The position numbers and the translations under genes were made by a program. A stretch of DNA of 64,000 bases from Maribacter litoralis (GTDB lineage Bacteria; Bacteroidota; Bacteroidia; Flavobacteriales; Flavobacteriaceae). Shown here one piece after another: positions 55,001 to 64,000 of this stretch (position 1 is its first letter; each line of letters opens with the position of its first letter). Location of the stretch: the NCBI RefSeq assembly GCF_003075045.1, contig NZ_QCZD01000001.1:1328967-1392966 (forward strand). The letters are read 5' to 3'. The notes beneath the pieces are model-generated. The model had not been told where the DNA came from and did no database searches. It saw nothing but the letters and a program-made list of their open reading frames with translations.

Positions 55001-57730
55001 AGCAATACTACCATCTCCGTTTAGATCGGAAAAATCTAAACTACCTGAACCCTCTAAAGCATCAAAACATCCATCTCCATCACTATCTAAATCGTAATTA
55101 TCTACAATGCCATCTCCATCAATATCACCACAACCTGTTGAAAGTTCTACATTATCAACATACATTCTATCATGATTAGTTTGCGTAGATACACCATTAA
55201 ATCTAAGTTCTACAGAACTAGATGAAGGAGTGAACGAAAACGTTCTTGTTGCCATATTCAAGGAAGCGTTGCCATTTTGAGCCCTACCACCATTTGCTGT
55301 CACTATTTGATTTGAAGTCGCGTTAAACTGAACCACTCCGTCTATTAGTACATTCAAGGTAACTTCACGACCATAGCTATTATCGGCTCCCAAATCAAAA
55401 GTTATAGTATTTATAACTCCAGGAGTTACACTAATTGTCTGATAAAAACTGGCAGTGCCTGTTCCGTTCCAATGGGGAAACCAAGCCCTATCGGCATTCA
55501 TATTCCATTGATTCCCATCTCCCGTCCACCCTAGGGCATTAAAAATCCAATTTGAAAAATCTCCGTTATCTACCAAATTCGAAGATATATTACATTCGTC
55601 TGAATCTAAGATTCCGTCATTATCATTATCCAAATCACAAACATCGTTAATACCATCACCATCTGTATCTATACCTGTAGGATCGGTACAAGGTTCATAT
55701 ATACGCACTGTTGCGGTATCACTTTTTCCTAATGACGGACAAAGAGAATCTGTTGAGTCTGTAATCGTATAGTCAAAAGTAGTTTCACCAGGAAAAGGGG
55801 TTGCCCCGCTATAGGTATAAGTTACAAGTCCGTTTTCCGCGTCATCAATAATTACGGAACCTACGGATGGCTGTGTAACACTTTCTATTGAAAAATTATC
55901 TCCATCTGCATCAGAATCATTATCAAATAGATTAATTTGAACAGAAATTGTATTTCCATATGACACCTGTTCTACATCATCATTAGCCTCGGGAGCATTT
56001 GGATTTTCTATTGCTTCTGCATCTGTTGTAGTTAACGTATAGTGATTGGTACCTGCAATGGTACTTGGCTGTGCAATAGCGGTTGCGATAAGTCTTGAAT
56101 ATCCACTTGGATCTGACGCATCATAAAAATTAGGATAGTGAACTTCTATAATATAGGTTTCATTTTCACCTAAAGGCAAGCCAAAATGTACTTCCTCTGG
56201 TTGTTGGGTACCATGACCATATACACCGTTTACCTGTCTTAAGCCGCTAATAATATTACCTGAACAATCTTTGATCAATACATTTGTACCAATAGCTACC
56301 CTACCTAAAAAGCCTCCGGTTGAGCCATTAGCTCCTCTATCCTCCGTAACATCTATCAATAAGTGATTGTTTCGATTTGCTGCCGGTAAATTATTAATAT
56401 ATAGTTGGTTTGCGCTATTGTTTATATTAATGTAAATATCTAAATCACCATCATCATCGACATCGACCATAGTAGTACCCTCACCATCTCTACCAGAATT
56501 AAATTGCTGAGAATCTAATGAAAAGTTCATAGCTGCCCCACTGCCTATAACACCTGGAGCGGGAGTTGGACTATTTAATTGATTGATGTACAAATAACTT
56601 CTACTATTACCTACCAGAATAATATCTATATCACCATCATTATCAATATCACCACCGGCCAAAGCATCTATTCGCGCACCTGAACTACCGTTATTTAGAT
56701 TATTAGGTTGTGGTAAACCAGGAAAAGAACCTGCACCTAGTGCAGTAAAAACTCCGCCACCATCATTTCTATGTATCTGTGTTTGTCCGTTTTCCGTCCA
56801 AACAGCATCTAAATCGCCGTCATTATCCAAATCCCAAAGTCCGTTACCACCTTTGTTATTATTTGCCGCCTGACCTAAATCTGCTCCATTAGAAAATGTA
56901 CCTCCTTGATTTAAAAAAAAATCATTTTCATCGCGTTTACGCATAAAAATATCTACCCAACCATCATCATTTACATCCGCTGCCGTACCATAATCACCAT
57001 CAGTGGCATATTGGTTAAGACCAAATTCAGTTACACCGTTACCATTACCGGTGGTAATATGGGTAAACAATGCATTTGGTGCAGGGTTAGTAACGGTATG
57101 TGTCGTATGATCGATAAAGTTATTTCGCAATATCTCTATTCCCATATCGTGATTATCAAAAAATACGTCCAAATCGCCATCTCCTTCAAAATCAAAAAAA
57201 CCGACACCTTCAGAATTAACGGAAGGGACAACAATTGTGGACCCCGACCTACCTATGGTTATAGGAGTATACCCACCAATTCCATCTCCAAAAGTACCGT
57301 TTGTATTTTGAATAAAAATTTGAATAGCCTGTCTGGCATTATTATTACCAGATGAGTTTATCATAAAATCTGGTCTACCATCGTTGTTAGCGTCTCCCCA
57401 TACAGCTTGCCTTTCTGCATAGTCTCCTAACATTCCAGGAGCTAAAGTAGTTTGCACATTGGTAAATGTATTGTTACCGTTGTTACGCATTAAAAAACTC
57501 TTTACTCCAGAACTGTTGTTATTCTCTAGAACGAGAACGTCTAAATCACCATCGTTATCAAAATCCGACCATGCATGACCACCATCTTTCCTTTGACCTA
57601 AATCTAGACCAAAAGACGCTGCGCTTTCCGTGAAAGTTGTTTGAGCATTTGACTCAACACTACAAAACCAGGCAAGTATAAACATGCCTAAATACTTTAA
57701 TTTAATTCTCTTAAATAAAGAAAACCCCAT
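52082..57730 (-). CDS. Secreted FG-GAP/UnbV/PKD-type multidomain surface protein (1882 aa)
   Basis: Signal peptide (residues about 12-29, ending SNAQ). Residues about 35-440 hold at least seven FG-GAP/VCBS calcium-binding repeats (DFDNDGDLDV, DANNDGRPDF, DVNDDGWVDI and others), forming a probable beta propeller. An ASPIC/UnbV domain follows (GRVAIGTNVLIKD, EEVHFGLPLGE). Next come a cadherin-like module, two large beta domains with thrombospondin type 3-like Asp-rich linkers, and a series of Ig/PKD-like modules, two of which repeat ICDGESVTLTAS and GYSY[LV]WSTGDT. A SprB-like repeat (TSCGEDNGAITFNF) and a final Ig module precede the C-terminal tail VITNRRITYRIKPN. No CHU_C domain. It is a likely T9SS-exported adhesin. 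Confidence 0.88.
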   Translation of the reverse strand: MGFSLFKRIKLKYLGMFILAWFCSVESNAQTTFTESAASFGLDLGQRKDGGHAWSDFDNDGDLDVLVLENNNSSGVKSFLMRNNGNNTFTNVQTTLAPGMLGDYAERQAVWGDANNDGRPDFMINSSGNNNARQAIQIFIQNTNGTFGDGIGGYTPITIGRSGSTIVVPSVNSEGVGFFDFEGDGDLDVFFDNHDMGIEILRNNFIDHTTHTVTNPAPNALFTHITTGNGNGVTEFGLNQYATDGDYGTAADVNDDGWVDIFMRKRDENDFFLNQGGTFSNGADLGQAANNNKGGNGLWDLDNDGDLDAVWTENGQTQIHRNDGGGVFTALGAGSFPGLPQPNNLNNGSSGARIDALAGGDIDNDGDIDIILVGNSRSYLYINQLNSPTPAPGVIGSGAAMNFSLDSQQFNSGRDGEGTTMVDVDDDGDLDIYININNSANQLYINNLPAANRNNHLLIDVTEDRGANGSTGGFLGRVAIGTNVLIKDCSGNIISGLRQVNGVYGHGTQQPEEVHFGLPLGENETYIIEVHYPNFYDASDPSGYSRLIATAIAQPSTIAGTNHYTLTTTDAEAIENPNAPEANDDVEQVSYGNTISVQINLFDNDSDADGDNFSIESVTQPSVGSVIIDDAENGLVTYTYSGATPFPGETTFDYTITDSTDSLCPSLGKSDTATVRIYEPCTDPTGIDTDGDGINDVCDLDNDNDGILDSDECNISSNLVDNGDFSNWIFNALGWTGDGNQWNMNADRAWFPHWNGTGTASFYQTISVTPGVINTITFDLGADNSYGREVTLNVLIDGVVQFNATSNQIVTANGGRAQNGNASLNMATRTFSFTPSSSSVELRFNGVSTQTNHDRMYVDNVELSTGCGDIDGDGIVDNYDLDSDGDGCFDALEGSGSLDFSDLNGDGSIAGPVDENGIPTAVSGGQGKGSADDYTVTSGLCDDDGDGVNNANDKCPYFDDAIDSDNDGVPDGCDLDDDNDGISDCEESIDNVSNEFAWTLNNPSGNLEMDTNYDTKIRDWAISDTETMVLNGSQFNISGSNIRIESFTSQTKEEAVHNNDYIEVSFTTSAEVSSFELNEIRSGWYLPNQGDSYYSATAYTITGSNVWNTLSTDVYHTDNGLSYASFQHLATAPVYLKANTQYTFRFYVYGQINNSSQTYSIFDDVAFGITACRSGNLDGDANPNHLDDDSDGDGCNDADEAYADTLSDSDGNGMYGSGTPTVNANGLVSSASYDEPIDGDNDGNYDFLQIAAAPVITDQPVDANACPGGSATFSVTNSLGDEYQWQEFVSGSWTNISEGGIYSGTDTTTLNITNPTLSDHNNRYRVVISNSAYVCEDTNSDEAVLSVRVPTADAGEDETICDGESVTLTASATGGSGSGYSYLWSTGDTTSSITVSPSGNTSGDVTVNYSVTVTDSSGCTDTDEVVVTVEPTPTITVSSSPSCNFILFQPTTYSFEVTVTGGTVTATEGTVSNVSGNVWRIADVPDGTNVVVTATQGNCSSDLPVTAPNCVCPVVDSPTSDGDESFCQGDTIPEISASTSGGTVTIDWYDASSGGNLLESGSLTYQPSAAGTYYAEARNNATGCVSGTRTAVSVIENSPPLANAGSNQTICDGESVTLTASASGGSGSGYSYVWSTGDTSPTISVSPAGNSSANTTVTYTVTVTDGNGCSDSDTANVTVYSNPTVTIDADNTSCGEDNGAITFNFPDHPNRTGIKFSIDDGANYTSMSDNIGSYTFSDLSAGTYSLWVRWGNNACPIDLGEYEIHTTPEVVVVEQPVNQTVLTGENAQFTTNVNNADTYQWQVSSDGVSFVDLLDDSEHSGTQTSTLTVLNVPKQKDGYSYRLLASNSSTTCTATPSNAALLNVKVRTVITNRRITYRIKPN

Positions 57731-57936
57731 GGATATATCTTTGATATGCTGATAGGGGGAATTATAGCATGATTTCTTTATATAAAATTCAGCTAATCTA
57801 ACCGTGGCAAGAAATTAATGTTGCCAAATGGTGTTAAGTTATTGGTTAAGTCTCAAAAAAATGTGGACTAACTCGATAACCCCAATAAAACACAGAGCTC
57901 ACAAAGATTTTTTTGTAAGAAAAAACTTTCTTTAAT

Positions 57937-60900
57937 TTAGTTTCCTTTAATACGGTATGTAATATTCCTATTTGTAATGACGGTGTAAGCTTTAATAATT
58001 ACCTCTGGAGAAAATTCTGAAGTAGAATTACTTCTAGTACCCGTTGTAGTGATTAAATCTCCCACAGCCGTTCCTGATGGAATTGGAAATACAAACTTGT
58101 ACTTATTAGTATCATCGGTATTACCATCATCATCTAAATAAGCAGAGGAAGAAGCATCTTGATCATCACTACTACCCTCTACTGCCGTACCAATATAGGT
58201 TTGACCTTCCCCGTAATCTTGAGTAAGTCCCAATTGATTATCACCCAATGTAGCTGTGCCCTCATTTACATCTGTAAAGAACACTTCTATTGTACTACCA
58301 GGAGATGCCCAACCTGTAACTACTAAATTAGAGCCTGAGATAAAAGCAGAGTTTATTATCGGAAAGTTTTCTAAGTTATTTGATCCTGTATCTGAATCTG
58401 AAATATCGTTAAGCGTTACCCCATCCATACCTAAATCAATACCCAAGCTAGGTATTACAGTTCCATTTGCATAAATGCTGTTCTGGGAAATGGTATTTGA
58501 TGTACCAGATAAAACAACTACACCTTCACTACCGTTAGAGTATATTCTATTCTGCTCAACAACAGAACCATTGGTTGAGAGCTTTATAGCCATACCTTCA
58601 TAACTACCGCTACAATTACCTCCATTTTGACCTGATAACAATATATTATTGTTAGAGATCGTAACCCCATCTACATTGTCAATTTCAATTCCGGAAGATG
58701 CTGCAGTTTCAATTAAATTCTCTTGAATAATTATAGTACTACCATCTTCAACCAAAATATTATCTGCACATGCAGAGCTACCATTAGCTTCTAAATGATT
58801 AAGCTGAATTGTACTTCGTGTACCACCATCTATTAATATACCAGCATCGGTATTTGAAGATATATAATTTGAAAGAGCGGACAACTCACCACCAGTTTGT
58901 TCTATACCATAATCTATATTACCAGAAGCTGCACCTAAGGCATTGACACCTAGTAAATTATTAGAAATAGTTGCCGTACCACCTTGTACGCGAATGCCTG
59001 CATTATTGTTAGCATACACTGAAACATGCCTTACAGTTACATTTGAACCATTTAACCTTAAAACATCTCCGCCATTTCTATGAACTTGTATTTCTGGTCT
59101 ATCAAAATTTGGCAAAGCTGTATTTGCAACACCAACTCCTGAACCTCCAGAACCAACTGTTCCAGTATTTGAATCACCTGAATATGCGCTCTGAGTTCTA
59201 CCATCTATTATAGTATTTGTACCCGTAATGACCGTATAGGTATTTGAATTATCCAATAATAAATCAAAATAACCATCTACATTGTAATTTGCATCAGCCG
59301 CCCTACCAAAACTATCTCCAGTAGGCGGAATCATAAACACTGACACATCTTCATCAGGTGCTGGATCAAAAATTGAATTAGGCTCTATATCAAGACCAGT
59401 TTCGCCTAAAGTATTACTGTTCAAAATAAATTGTTCAAGAGAACCTTGCCCAAATTCGTTGGTATTTACAATTGTATTAAAGTTAAAACCAAAATTTACA
59501 TCCACTATACCATTACTTTCAACTGTAACCACTGATACACTCTGAGCACCATCTATAACCCCCAAAGCAACATCTTGTAATGCACTTGGATCCGTACCCC
59601 CTATTTCTTCTGTAACATCAAAAACATTACCATCAGTATCTCCATACGCCCTGAAAGTTTGAACAGGATAACATACAGAACAATTTAAGCCATTTGGTCT
59701 ATTTGAGCGTACGGTAGAATTTACCACCTTAACATTAAAATCACCATCTGCCATACCCCCAAATGAATAATTTCCTGTAATATTCGTAGTTTTTCTTTGT
59801 ACAAAATTACCCGATGAATCAAAAAGCTCTACAATTGCACCAGAAACTCCTATACCTCCAGAATCAGTTTGATTTCTACCTATACCACCAGGATAATTTA
59901 CATCTTCAAAAACCCTACCTGCAATTAAGTTAGAAGGTACCTTAATAACAACAGCAGCTGAAATAACAAAATCTTGACCTACATTTACATTTGCTGTTAC
60001 TTCACTATCTCCTGGAGAAATGTATGAGGAAATATCATAGGTATCTAAATCTACACCATAACTGTTACTAGTATTATAAACAGGGGAAACTGTATTATCA
60101 TATATAGTTGAATTATATGCATTTGTACCCGTTTGTCCACCATCACCAGTTAAATTTGTAGTGACATTTGCCTGGTTGGTAATTGACAACCTTTCTGGAT
60201 TGGCTCCTCCCGAGGCTAAATCAGGATCACCTTCCCATGAAAGAAATGTCGATTTCGCTCCTTCTCCCGCAATAGCATAAAAAGAATCTAATGTAAATGA
60301 ATTTCCATCATTACTTAAACCGTCAAAACCTTGATATAAATTAATATTAACTGCCGGTAATGATCGGTCTTCATAAAAGACAATTAAACTCCATCCTCCT
60401 AGAACCGTAGCCGTACTACAATAACTTCCCGTATTATCAATATCTAAATCACTAAAATCAAATACATTTGTTGATAGGTTTGGAATTGCCGTTACGATAG
60501 AAGTTACATCACTAACATAACCATAAAAATTTCTATTGGTCAGAGAAGTCTGATATAAAAAATTAGCCGAGACATTTTGCCCCTCAAATGTAACATTATC
60601 ATCCCTTGTTGTATTTGAATGTGCCCAATATAAATAGGCTTTTTCTACCGTTGCTGAATTGGGTATTGGTGAAACCAAACTACTGGATGAAGATGATGTA
60701 ATCGCACATGGATTTGCTCCATTCGGACTTGTTCGCAAAGTACCTCCTGTAGTTGAATAGTCATAATATCCATCAAATTCTTTAAACAAGGTTAAAGGAT
60801 CATTTGCTAAAATCTGTGAGTTAATCGTTCCTTTTCCTGTATCATTATAATTTATAGTCGCATATTGGGCATTTGCTCCAGTAAATTCAATATCAAAATC

Positions 60901-62397
60901 TTCAGCAAATTCTGGGACACCATCATTTGAAATGGGGACCGAAATGGTCTGTATATTATTAAGTTCTCCCGTAAATGTTAAGGTACCTGAGGTTGAGGTA
61001 TAATCGCTACCAGCAATAGCTAAACCATCTACCGTTTGAAAATCTACTGTAAAGGGAGCTTCAATAAATCCAAATAATAATACATTTCTACCATGTGCCG
61101 CTCTAGTAGATCTTACGGTAAAAACGGCATTACCCACATCTTCATCAAAAGAAATATCATCAATTATTATTATCGGCCCATCTGGAAAACAGTTAATTTC
61201 CGCTTCCCAACCAGCTCCTGTATTACTTCCATTTGAAACAAACCTAAATGTTAGGCAACCTGATGCAGCAGAAGAGTTTATTGAAGTTGGTATGTTGGAA
61301 CTATCATATTGACCTATCAATGTTGCTCCAGTAGAATTTCCATCGTACACATATAGTAAATCACCAGAAACAATTTCAAAACTTGTGAAATTGACATTTA
61401 AATACGTGTCAGTGGTTTCTGGGCATATGGTATAAGTAACATCTTCATTATTGCTATAATTGGAAAGACCTCCTGGGTCAAAAAAAGTATCACTACATGT
61501 TATAGCATTCCCTCCATCCGTCATTATCAATGCATCATCGTCTATTATGGTAGCTGTAGCAAAATCGCTTATATCTACCTGAGGATCTGACGCCAAAATA
61601 AACTCTAATGTGAAATTTTCTGGATTTTCTATAGCCCCATCATTTAAAATAGAAACAGTGACAGTTTCCGTATCACCAGTTGTACCATTAAAATTTAAAA
61701 CGCCTGCGACTGAAGTGTAATCATCTCCATCTATTGCAGAACCATTAACAGTTTCATAATTAACAGTGAAAGGTGTAGTTGCGTTTGTTCCAGTATGCCT
61801 TACTGTAAAAGTTACATTGCCCGAATCTTCATCAACTGTTACATCATCAACTTCCAATATGGGTATAGGTGCCGGATAAACCGCAGAAATCTGAAAATTA
61901 TCAATAAACGCATAATCATCATCTCGCCAGTTTGAATTGGTTCTAGAAAACCTCACTGTTGTTGTTGCGGAAATATAACCAGTAATATTTTGATTGAAAG
62001 TTCCCGAATTATTATTACCCGTTATTGTACCTATACTCGTATAACTTGCTCCTCCATTATTAGAAATTTCTACTTCTAGAGACCTATTCCCTCCTAAACT
62101 TATCGAACGCCAATCGAAAGATAAAATAGCTGAAGAAGCTCCCGATAAATCAACTGATCTTCTAATATTTTCGGACCACAAATAATATAGCTCCAACCTA
62201 TTATTGTCTATTTTAATATACCTATCAGTAGGTCCGTTATCCGTATCACCAGTTTCAATCCAATTGGTTGAAAAGTTAGAGCTACCATTGTTATTAGAAT
62301 AAGCTACATTGCTAAAATTGTCACGAAAAGTTTCTTGTGTATATAAACTTGTGGCAATAAATAGAAAATATAAATAAAAAAAATACTTAAATCTCAT
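57937..62397 (-). CDS. Secreted Calx-beta/CUB/SdrD-B/beta-helix multidomain protein (1486 aa)
   Basis: Signal peptide MRFKYFFYLYFLFIATSLYTQ. Domains in order are an N-terminal jelly-roll-like domain (about 22-170), Calx-beta 1 (about 178-290, DVTVDEDSGNVTFTV), a CUB-like domain (about 295-405, with four cysteines), Calx-beta 2 (about 408-530), a large domain with SATVEKAYLYWAHSNT (about 540-850), an SdrD-B-like module (IAGRVFEDVNYPGG), and a right-handed parallel beta-helix of Asn-rich turns (about 1080-1330, for example ISNNNILLSGQNGG). The C-terminal tail is VITNRNITYRIKGN, nearly identical to that of the next gene. No CHU_C domain is seen. It is a probable surface adhesin or polysaccharide-binding protein. 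Confidence 0.88.
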   Translation of the reverse strand: MRFKYFFYLYFLFIATSLYTQETFRDNFSNVAYSNNNGSSNFSTNWIETGDTDNGPTDRYIKIDNNRLELYYLWSENIRRSVDLSGASSAILSFDWRSISLGGNRSLEVEISNNGGASYTSIGTITGNNNSGTFNQNITGYISATTTVRFSRTNSNWRDDDYAFIDNFQISAVYPAPIPILEVDDVTVDEDSGNVTFTVRHTGTNATTPFTVNYETVNGSAIDGDDYTSVAGVLNFNGTTGDTETVTVSILNDGAIENPENFTLEFILASDPQVDISDFATATIIDDDALIMTDGGNAITCSDTFFDPGGLSNYSNNEDVTYTICPETTDTYLNVNFTSFEIVSGDLLYVYDGNSTGATLIGQYDSSNIPTSINSSAASGCLTFRFVSNGSNTGAGWEAEINCFPDGPIIIIDDISFDEDVGNAVFTVRSTRAAHGRNVLLFGFIEAPFTVDFQTVDGLAIAGSDYTSTSGTLTFTGELNNIQTISVPISNDGVPEFAEDFDIEFTGANAQYATINYNDTGKGTINSQILANDPLTLFKEFDGYYDYSTTGGTLRTSPNGANPCAITSSSSSSLVSPIPNSATVEKAYLYWAHSNTTRDDNVTFEGQNVSANFLYQTSLTNRNFYGYVSDVTSIVTAIPNLSTNVFDFSDLDIDNTGSYCSTATVLGGWSLIVFYEDRSLPAVNINLYQGFDGLSNDGNSFTLDSFYAIAGEGAKSTFLSWEGDPDLASGGANPERLSITNQANVTTNLTGDGGQTGTNAYNSTIYDNTVSPVYNTSNSYGVDLDTYDISSYISPGDSEVTANVNVGQDFVISAAVVIKVPSNLIAGRVFEDVNYPGGIGRNQTDSGGIGVSGAIVELFDSSGNFVQRKTTNITGNYSFGGMADGDFNVKVVNSTVRSNRPNGLNCSVCYPVQTFRAYGDTDGNVFDVTEEIGGTDPSALQDVALGVIDGAQSVSVVTVESNGIVDVNFGFNFNTIVNTNEFGQGSLEQFILNSNTLGETGLDIEPNSIFDPAPDEDVSVFMIPPTGDSFGRAADANYNVDGYFDLLLDNSNTYTVITGTNTIIDGRTQSAYSGDSNTGTVGSGGSGVGVANTALPNFDRPEIQVHRNGGDVLRLNGSNVTVRHVSVYANNNAGIRVQGGTATISNNLLGVNALGAASGNIDYGIEQTGGELSALSNYISSNTDAGILIDGGTRSTIQLNHLEANGSSACADNILVEDGSTIIIQENLIETAASSGIEIDNVDGVTISNNNILLSGQNGGNCSGSYEGMAIKLSTNGSVVEQNRIYSNGSEGVVVLSGTSNTISQNSIYANGTVIPSLGIDLGMDGVTLNDISDSDTGSNNLENFPIINSAFISGSNLVVTGWASPGSTIEVFFTDVNEGTATLGDNQLGLTQDYGEGQTYIGTAVEGSSDDQDASSSAYLDDDGNTDDTNKYKFVFPIPSGTAVGDLITTTGTRSNSTSEFSPEVIIKAYTVITNRNITYRIKGN

Positions 62398-62620
62398 AAA
62401 TAAATTAATGGGATAGCGTATAGCAGTAATTATTAACTAATAATATCAACCGTAAAAATAATTAGGAGTTCAATCTATAACGAATATTTGTTGTGAAGTG
62501 AGGTTTACAACAAGTGAACACCTTAAATGATGAAGTTTAATCTTAAAATTCTCTTAAAAAAAGAAAGAATATCTTATTCTTAATTATATAAACTATTCTT
62601 TTACAAATATTTATTAATAA

Positions 62621-62648
62621 AAAAGCAACACATTACTGAGTTGCTTTT
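62621..62648 (-). terminator. Intrinsic terminator of the OmpA-family gene
   Basis: AAAAGCAAC pairs with GTTGCTTTT (9 bp, 10-base loop), followed on the minus strand by TTATTAATAAAT. It lies 22 bases after the OmpA stop codon and separates that gene from the surface-protein genes downstream. Confidence 0.75.
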
Positions 62649-62669
62649 CTATTTATTAAGTCGAATACA

Positions 62670-64000
62670 TTATTCCAAAATAATAAATTCAGACCTTCTA
62701 TTTCGGTCATGTTGAGCTGCAGAGCATTTAACACCATCTTCGCACTCATTTAACAACTTTGTTTCGCCAAAACCTTCACTAACTAGTCTGCTTGATGAAA
62801 TTCCTTTACCAATCATATAATTAACCGTAGACTCCGCCCTTTTTTGGGATAGCCAAAGATTGTATGCAGCTGGTCCTCTACTGTCGGTGTGTGAATTTAC
62901 TTTTAACTTTAGACTAGGGTATTTTTCCATGGCTGCAATTACCTTTTCTATTTCTACTTCCGAATCTTTTCTAATATTATATTTATCAAAATCGAAATAA
63001 ATAGTGCTCAACTGAAGTAACTTAGCCAAGTCATCTCCAAAACCAGCAGTAATGCGATCTCTTTCTAAATAAAAATCAATAATTTTTGGTTTTCCATCAG
63101 ATTCTCCAATATACTCTTCAAATGGTATGTAGCCTTCCATTAAGGCTCTAACAAAATTCCCTTTATGGCAATCAAGCTCTAGATTGTAATTACCATCAGA
63201 ATCGGTAATAGTAGATAAAAGTTCAACATTATTTTCATCAATGACTTTAACCGTAGCCCCAACCAAAACTTCATTAGAAATTTTATCTCTTACGGTACCA
63301 GTAACTTTTTGTAAACAGTCGAAAGTCAATGGCTTCGTTTCTGTAAAACTATAAATATCATCATAACCCAACCCTTCTTCACGGTTAGATGCGAAATAGC
63401 CGGTTCTTAACTCTTCATTGAAAATAAAAGTAAAATCATCACTTTGTCCATTTACCGGTTCTCCTACATTTGAAACTTTACCGCTAAAATCTTGTCTTAT
63501 AATTTTAGTAGCAAAAACATCTAAGCCACCAAGCCCTGGGTGACCATCAGAAGAGAAATATAATATTTCCTCACTTGTAATGAAAGGGAATGTCTCCCTA
63601 GCTTCAGTATTTATATTGGGACCTAAATTTTCAGGAGTTCCAAACGTTCCATCCTGATTTATTGAAACCATAAACAAATCTGAAGCACCTAAGGTACCTG
63701 GCATATCTGAAGCAAAGTATAGTGTTTTTTCATCTGGGCTTAATGCCGGATTCGCAACAGAATATGAATCACTATTAAATGGAAGCTCTTCAATTTCTCC
63801 CCAAATACCTTCCTCATTCATTTGGGCTCTTAAAATTTTTAAACGTACAATACCTTTATCATCTTTAACCGTTTTTCTCTTTTCTGAATTATTACGGGTA
63901 AAATACATTGTTTTACCATCTTTGGTAACGACAGATGTAGATTCATGGTAACGGGTATTTACATTTTCTCCAAGTTTTTTTACATTCGCTATCGAAGAAC
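62670..64000 (-). CDS. OmpA family protein with PD40 repeats (5' truncated by window edge)
   Basis: The frame is open from 64000, so the start lies outside the window. The visible part holds WD40-like PD40 propeller repeats (NPALSPDEKTLYFASDMPG, FPFITSEEILYFSSDGHPG), a carboxypeptidase-regulatory-like module (KVTGTVRDKISNEVLVG), and a C-terminal OmpA peptidoglycan-binding domain (IYFDFDKYNIRKDS, VNSHTDSRGPAAYNLWLSQ, NRRSEFII). OmpA/PD40 proteins of Bacteroidota often accompany PorP/SprF genes and may tie the export machinery to peptidoglycan. A terminator follows, so it is a separate transcript from the surface-protein genes. Confidence 0.92.
   Translation of the reverse strand, partial: SSIANVKKLGENVNTRYHESTSVVTKDGKTMYFTRNNSEKRKTVKDDKGIVRLKILRAQMNEEGIWGEIEELPFNSDSYSVANPALSPDEKTLYFASDMPGTLGASDLFMVSINQDGTFGTPENLGPNINTEARETFPFITSEEILYFSSDGHPGLGGLDVFATKIIRQDFSGKVSNVGEPVNGQSDDFTFIFNEELRTGYFASNREEGLGYDDIYSFTETKPLTFDCLQKVTGTVRDKISNEVLVGATVKVIDENNVELLSTITDSDGNYNLELDCHKGNFVRALMEGYIPFEEYIGESDGKPKIIDFYLERDRITAGFGDDLAKLLQLSTIYFDFDKYNIRKDSEVEIEKVIAAMEKYPSLKLKVNSHTDSRGPAAYNLWLSQKRAESTVNYMIGKGISSSRLVSEGFGETKLLNECEDGVKCSAAQHDRNRRSEFIILE

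Noticed and set aside
1..64000. tRNA, rRNA or insertion sequence
   Set aside because: I saw no tRNA T-loop signature, no rRNA-like stretch, no transposase-like protein and no terminal inverted repeats flanking a gene; a short tRNA could still be missed by eye.

Overview
The window looks like chromosome from a marine member of the Flavobacteriaceae (Bacteroidota), of the Maribacter/Zobellia/Cellulophaga kind; genus is inference. The signs are AT-rich DNA, few Shine-Dalgarno sequences, several -7 elements of the flavobacterial type TAnnTTTG, the rpmB-rpmG-DUF4295-ftsY ribosomal/SRP block, and many genes tied to the type IX secretion system (T9SS) and gliding. I saw no tRNA, rRNA, CRISPR array, insertion sequence or prophage.

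Layout. 1-3.4 kb: a 5'-truncated DUF2339 membrane protein overlapping a DUF3999 protein. 3.4-11.1 kb: rimO and ftsY, with an amidase, a DUF2911/TPR protein, a phosphoesterase, a nitroreductase-family enzyme and a serine hydrolase between them. 11.1-15.8 kb: DUF4295, L33 and L28 under a good promoter, and a tight operon of exonuclease, carboxypeptidase-regulatory-like protein, FAH-family enzyme, HPt protein and CinA. 15.8-23.6 kb: an E2 acyltransferase, RecR, a sodium:solute symporter, a CoA-binding protein, FabH, an AarF/UbiB kinase and a TetR regulator. 23.6-31 kb: HtpG, MOSC protein, DUF885 peptidase-like protein, DoxX, a small secreted protein, an AraC regulator and a TIGR03643 protein. 31-41.8 kb: S1/P1 nuclease, PBP1A, DUF5916 protein, HAD phosphatase, DUF819 transporter, DUF4369 lipoprotein, a 90-aa conserved protein, ManA, QueD-like protein and Idi.

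41.8-64 kb, all on the minus strand, is a cell-surface locus. In transcription order it holds an OmpA/PD40 protein (truncated by the window edge), a 1486-aa Calx-beta/CUB/beta-helix protein, an 1882-aa FG-GAP/UnbV/PKD protein, a ~2256-aa highly repetitive fibre-like protein, a 681-aa protein with a gliding-motility C-terminal (CHU_C, type B) domain, and a PorP/SprF outer-membrane protein. PorP/SprF partners and CHU_C domains are established parts of T9SS export and surface attachment, so this is probably an adhesin or surface-fibre locus. The 1486- and 1882-aa proteins lack CHU_C but share a near-identical 14-residue C-terminal tail, a candidate sorting signal.

The most interesting non-coding signal lies in the tetR-htpG divergent region. 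It is a short minus-strand unit with a -7 element, a 5' hairpin that contains an 11-codon ORF, and a 13-bp terminator-like inverted repeat. It could be a small RNA or an attenuating leader. A second gene-free stretch (20100-20498) carries two strong hairpins with plus-strand T-rich tails and no plus-strand gene to explain the first of them.
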